Source: an uncultured Chthonomonadaceae bacterium
GTDB lineage: Bacteria > Armatimonadota > Fimbriimonadia > Fimbriimonadales > Fimbriimonadaceae
DNA: 7,466 bases
Assembly: GCA_946479035.1 (NCBI GenBank)
Contig: CAMLDW010000069.1
Span: 1-7,466, forward strand
Direction: 5' to 3'
Of this stretch, positions 6,996-7,466 are shown one piece after another; the first letter of the stretch is position 1, and each line of letters starts with the position of its first letter. A program made the translations under genes and the position numbers. Under the pieces are notes generated by a model. That model made no database searches and was not told the DNA's origin. It saw only the letters and a list, made by a program, of their open reading frames with translations.

Positions 6996-7466
6996 TCTTC
7001 GGAGAGTTTGATCATGGCTCAGGACGAACGCTGGCGGCGTGCCTAAAACATGCAAGTCGAACGCGATGGCCCTTCGGGGCCTGGGAGTGGCGAACGGCGG
7101 AGTAATACGTAAGCAACGTGCCCTGAAGTCCGGGATATACCGGGGAAACCCGGGGCAATACCGGATGTGGTCGCGACCCGGCATCGGGGAGCGATTAAAC
7201 GGTTTTTCGCTTCAGGAGCGGCTTACGGCCTATCAGCTAGTTGGCGGGGTAATGGCCCACCAAGGCTTCGACGGGTAACTGGTCTGAGAGGACGACCAGT
7301 CCGAGTGGGACTGAGACACGGCCCACACACCTACGGGTGGCAGCAGTTGGGAATCTTGCACAATGGGGGCAACCCTGATGCAGCGACGCCGCGTGGAGGA
7401 CGAAGGATCTAGGTCTGTAAACTCCTTTTGCCAGGAAAGACTTAGGACGGTACCTGGCGAATAAGC
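6996..7466 (+). rRNA. rrs: 16S ribosomal RNA, 5' part (continues beyond window)
   Basis: Unmistakable 16S 5' domain. The universal bacterial primer site near E. coli position 8 is exact at 7003-7022, followed by 'ACGAACGCTGGCGGCGTGCC', 'ACATGCAAGTCGAACG', 'CTATCAGCTAGTTGGCGGGG', 'ACTGAGACACGGCCC' and 'TGGGAATCTTGCACAATGGG'. The mature 5' end is placed at about 6996 by counting back seven bases from the E. coli position 8 equivalent; the exact end is uncertain by a few bases. The window stops shortly before the 515-530 loop. The V1 helix is short, closed by CCC-TTCG-GGG. The helix at 338-355 is the ACACC...GGTGG variant (7327-7344). Signatures suggest a deep-branching phylum, most likely Armatimonadota by eye. 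The rest of the operon (23S, 5S, possible tRNAs) lies outside. Confidence 0.98.

Noticed and set aside
6900..7412. Open frames on both strands over the leader and 16S
   Set aside because: The sequence is unmistakable rRNA; these frames are incidental.
1..7466. CRISPR array, insertion sequence ends, phage or toxin-antitoxin genes
   Set aside because: No regularly spaced repeats, transposase or integrase motifs, or small paired genes were found on either strand.

Overview
This GC-rich bacterial window holds the first ~470 bases of a 16S rRNA gene with its promoter and leader, preceded by four protein genes that are mostly unrelated in function. I see no CRISPR array, insertion sequence, phage gene, integrase or tRNA. 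The 16S carries the alternative ACACCTACGGGTGGCAGC version of the helix around E. coli position 338. Its overall look, together with a GH172/DUF2961 enzyme and an MFS-HEAT fusion, suggests Armatimonadota (former OP10, perhaps Fimbriimonadia). That assignment is made by eye and is moderately to weakly supported.

Layout, left to right. (1) Minus strand, 1-1031: a GH172 (DUF2961) glycoside hydrolase whose C-terminus runs off the left edge. A TATAAT box ends six bases before its ATG, so its mRNA may be leaderless. (2) Minus strand, 1081-3207: a membrane-anchored class IIIb adenylate cyclase with a Cache-like extracytoplasmic sensor, HAMP linker, catalytic domain and TPR-like tail. A Shine-Dalgarno-like AAAGGTGG supports a GTG start. 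(3) Plus strand, 3349-4302: a small GT-B-like glycosyltransferase related to the CgeB/Glyco_trans_1_2 group, divergent from the cyclase across 141 bp. (4) Minus strand, 4299-6620: a 12-TM MFS permease fused to about 300 residues of cytoplasmic HEAT repeats. It converges on the glycosyltransferase, and the two stop codons share one CTAG. (5) Plus strand from 6776: a sigma70-type rRNA promoter with a 7-bp inverted repeat just upstream, a ~184-nt leader rich in small hairpins with a boxA-like motif, then 16S from about 6996 to the window end.

The protein genes do not form one pathway. A reasonable inference is sugar uptake and breakdown (MFS, GH172) plus signalling (cyclase) and cell-surface glycosylation (glycosyltransferase), but only the cyclase and GH172 genes share strand and close spacing, and GH172 appears to have its own promoter. 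The observations most worth following up are the MFS-HEAT fusion, the inverted repeat in the UP-element position of the rRNA promoter, the leaderless-type start of GH172, and the shared-stop overlap. I found no convincing evidence of a wholly new multi-gene system.
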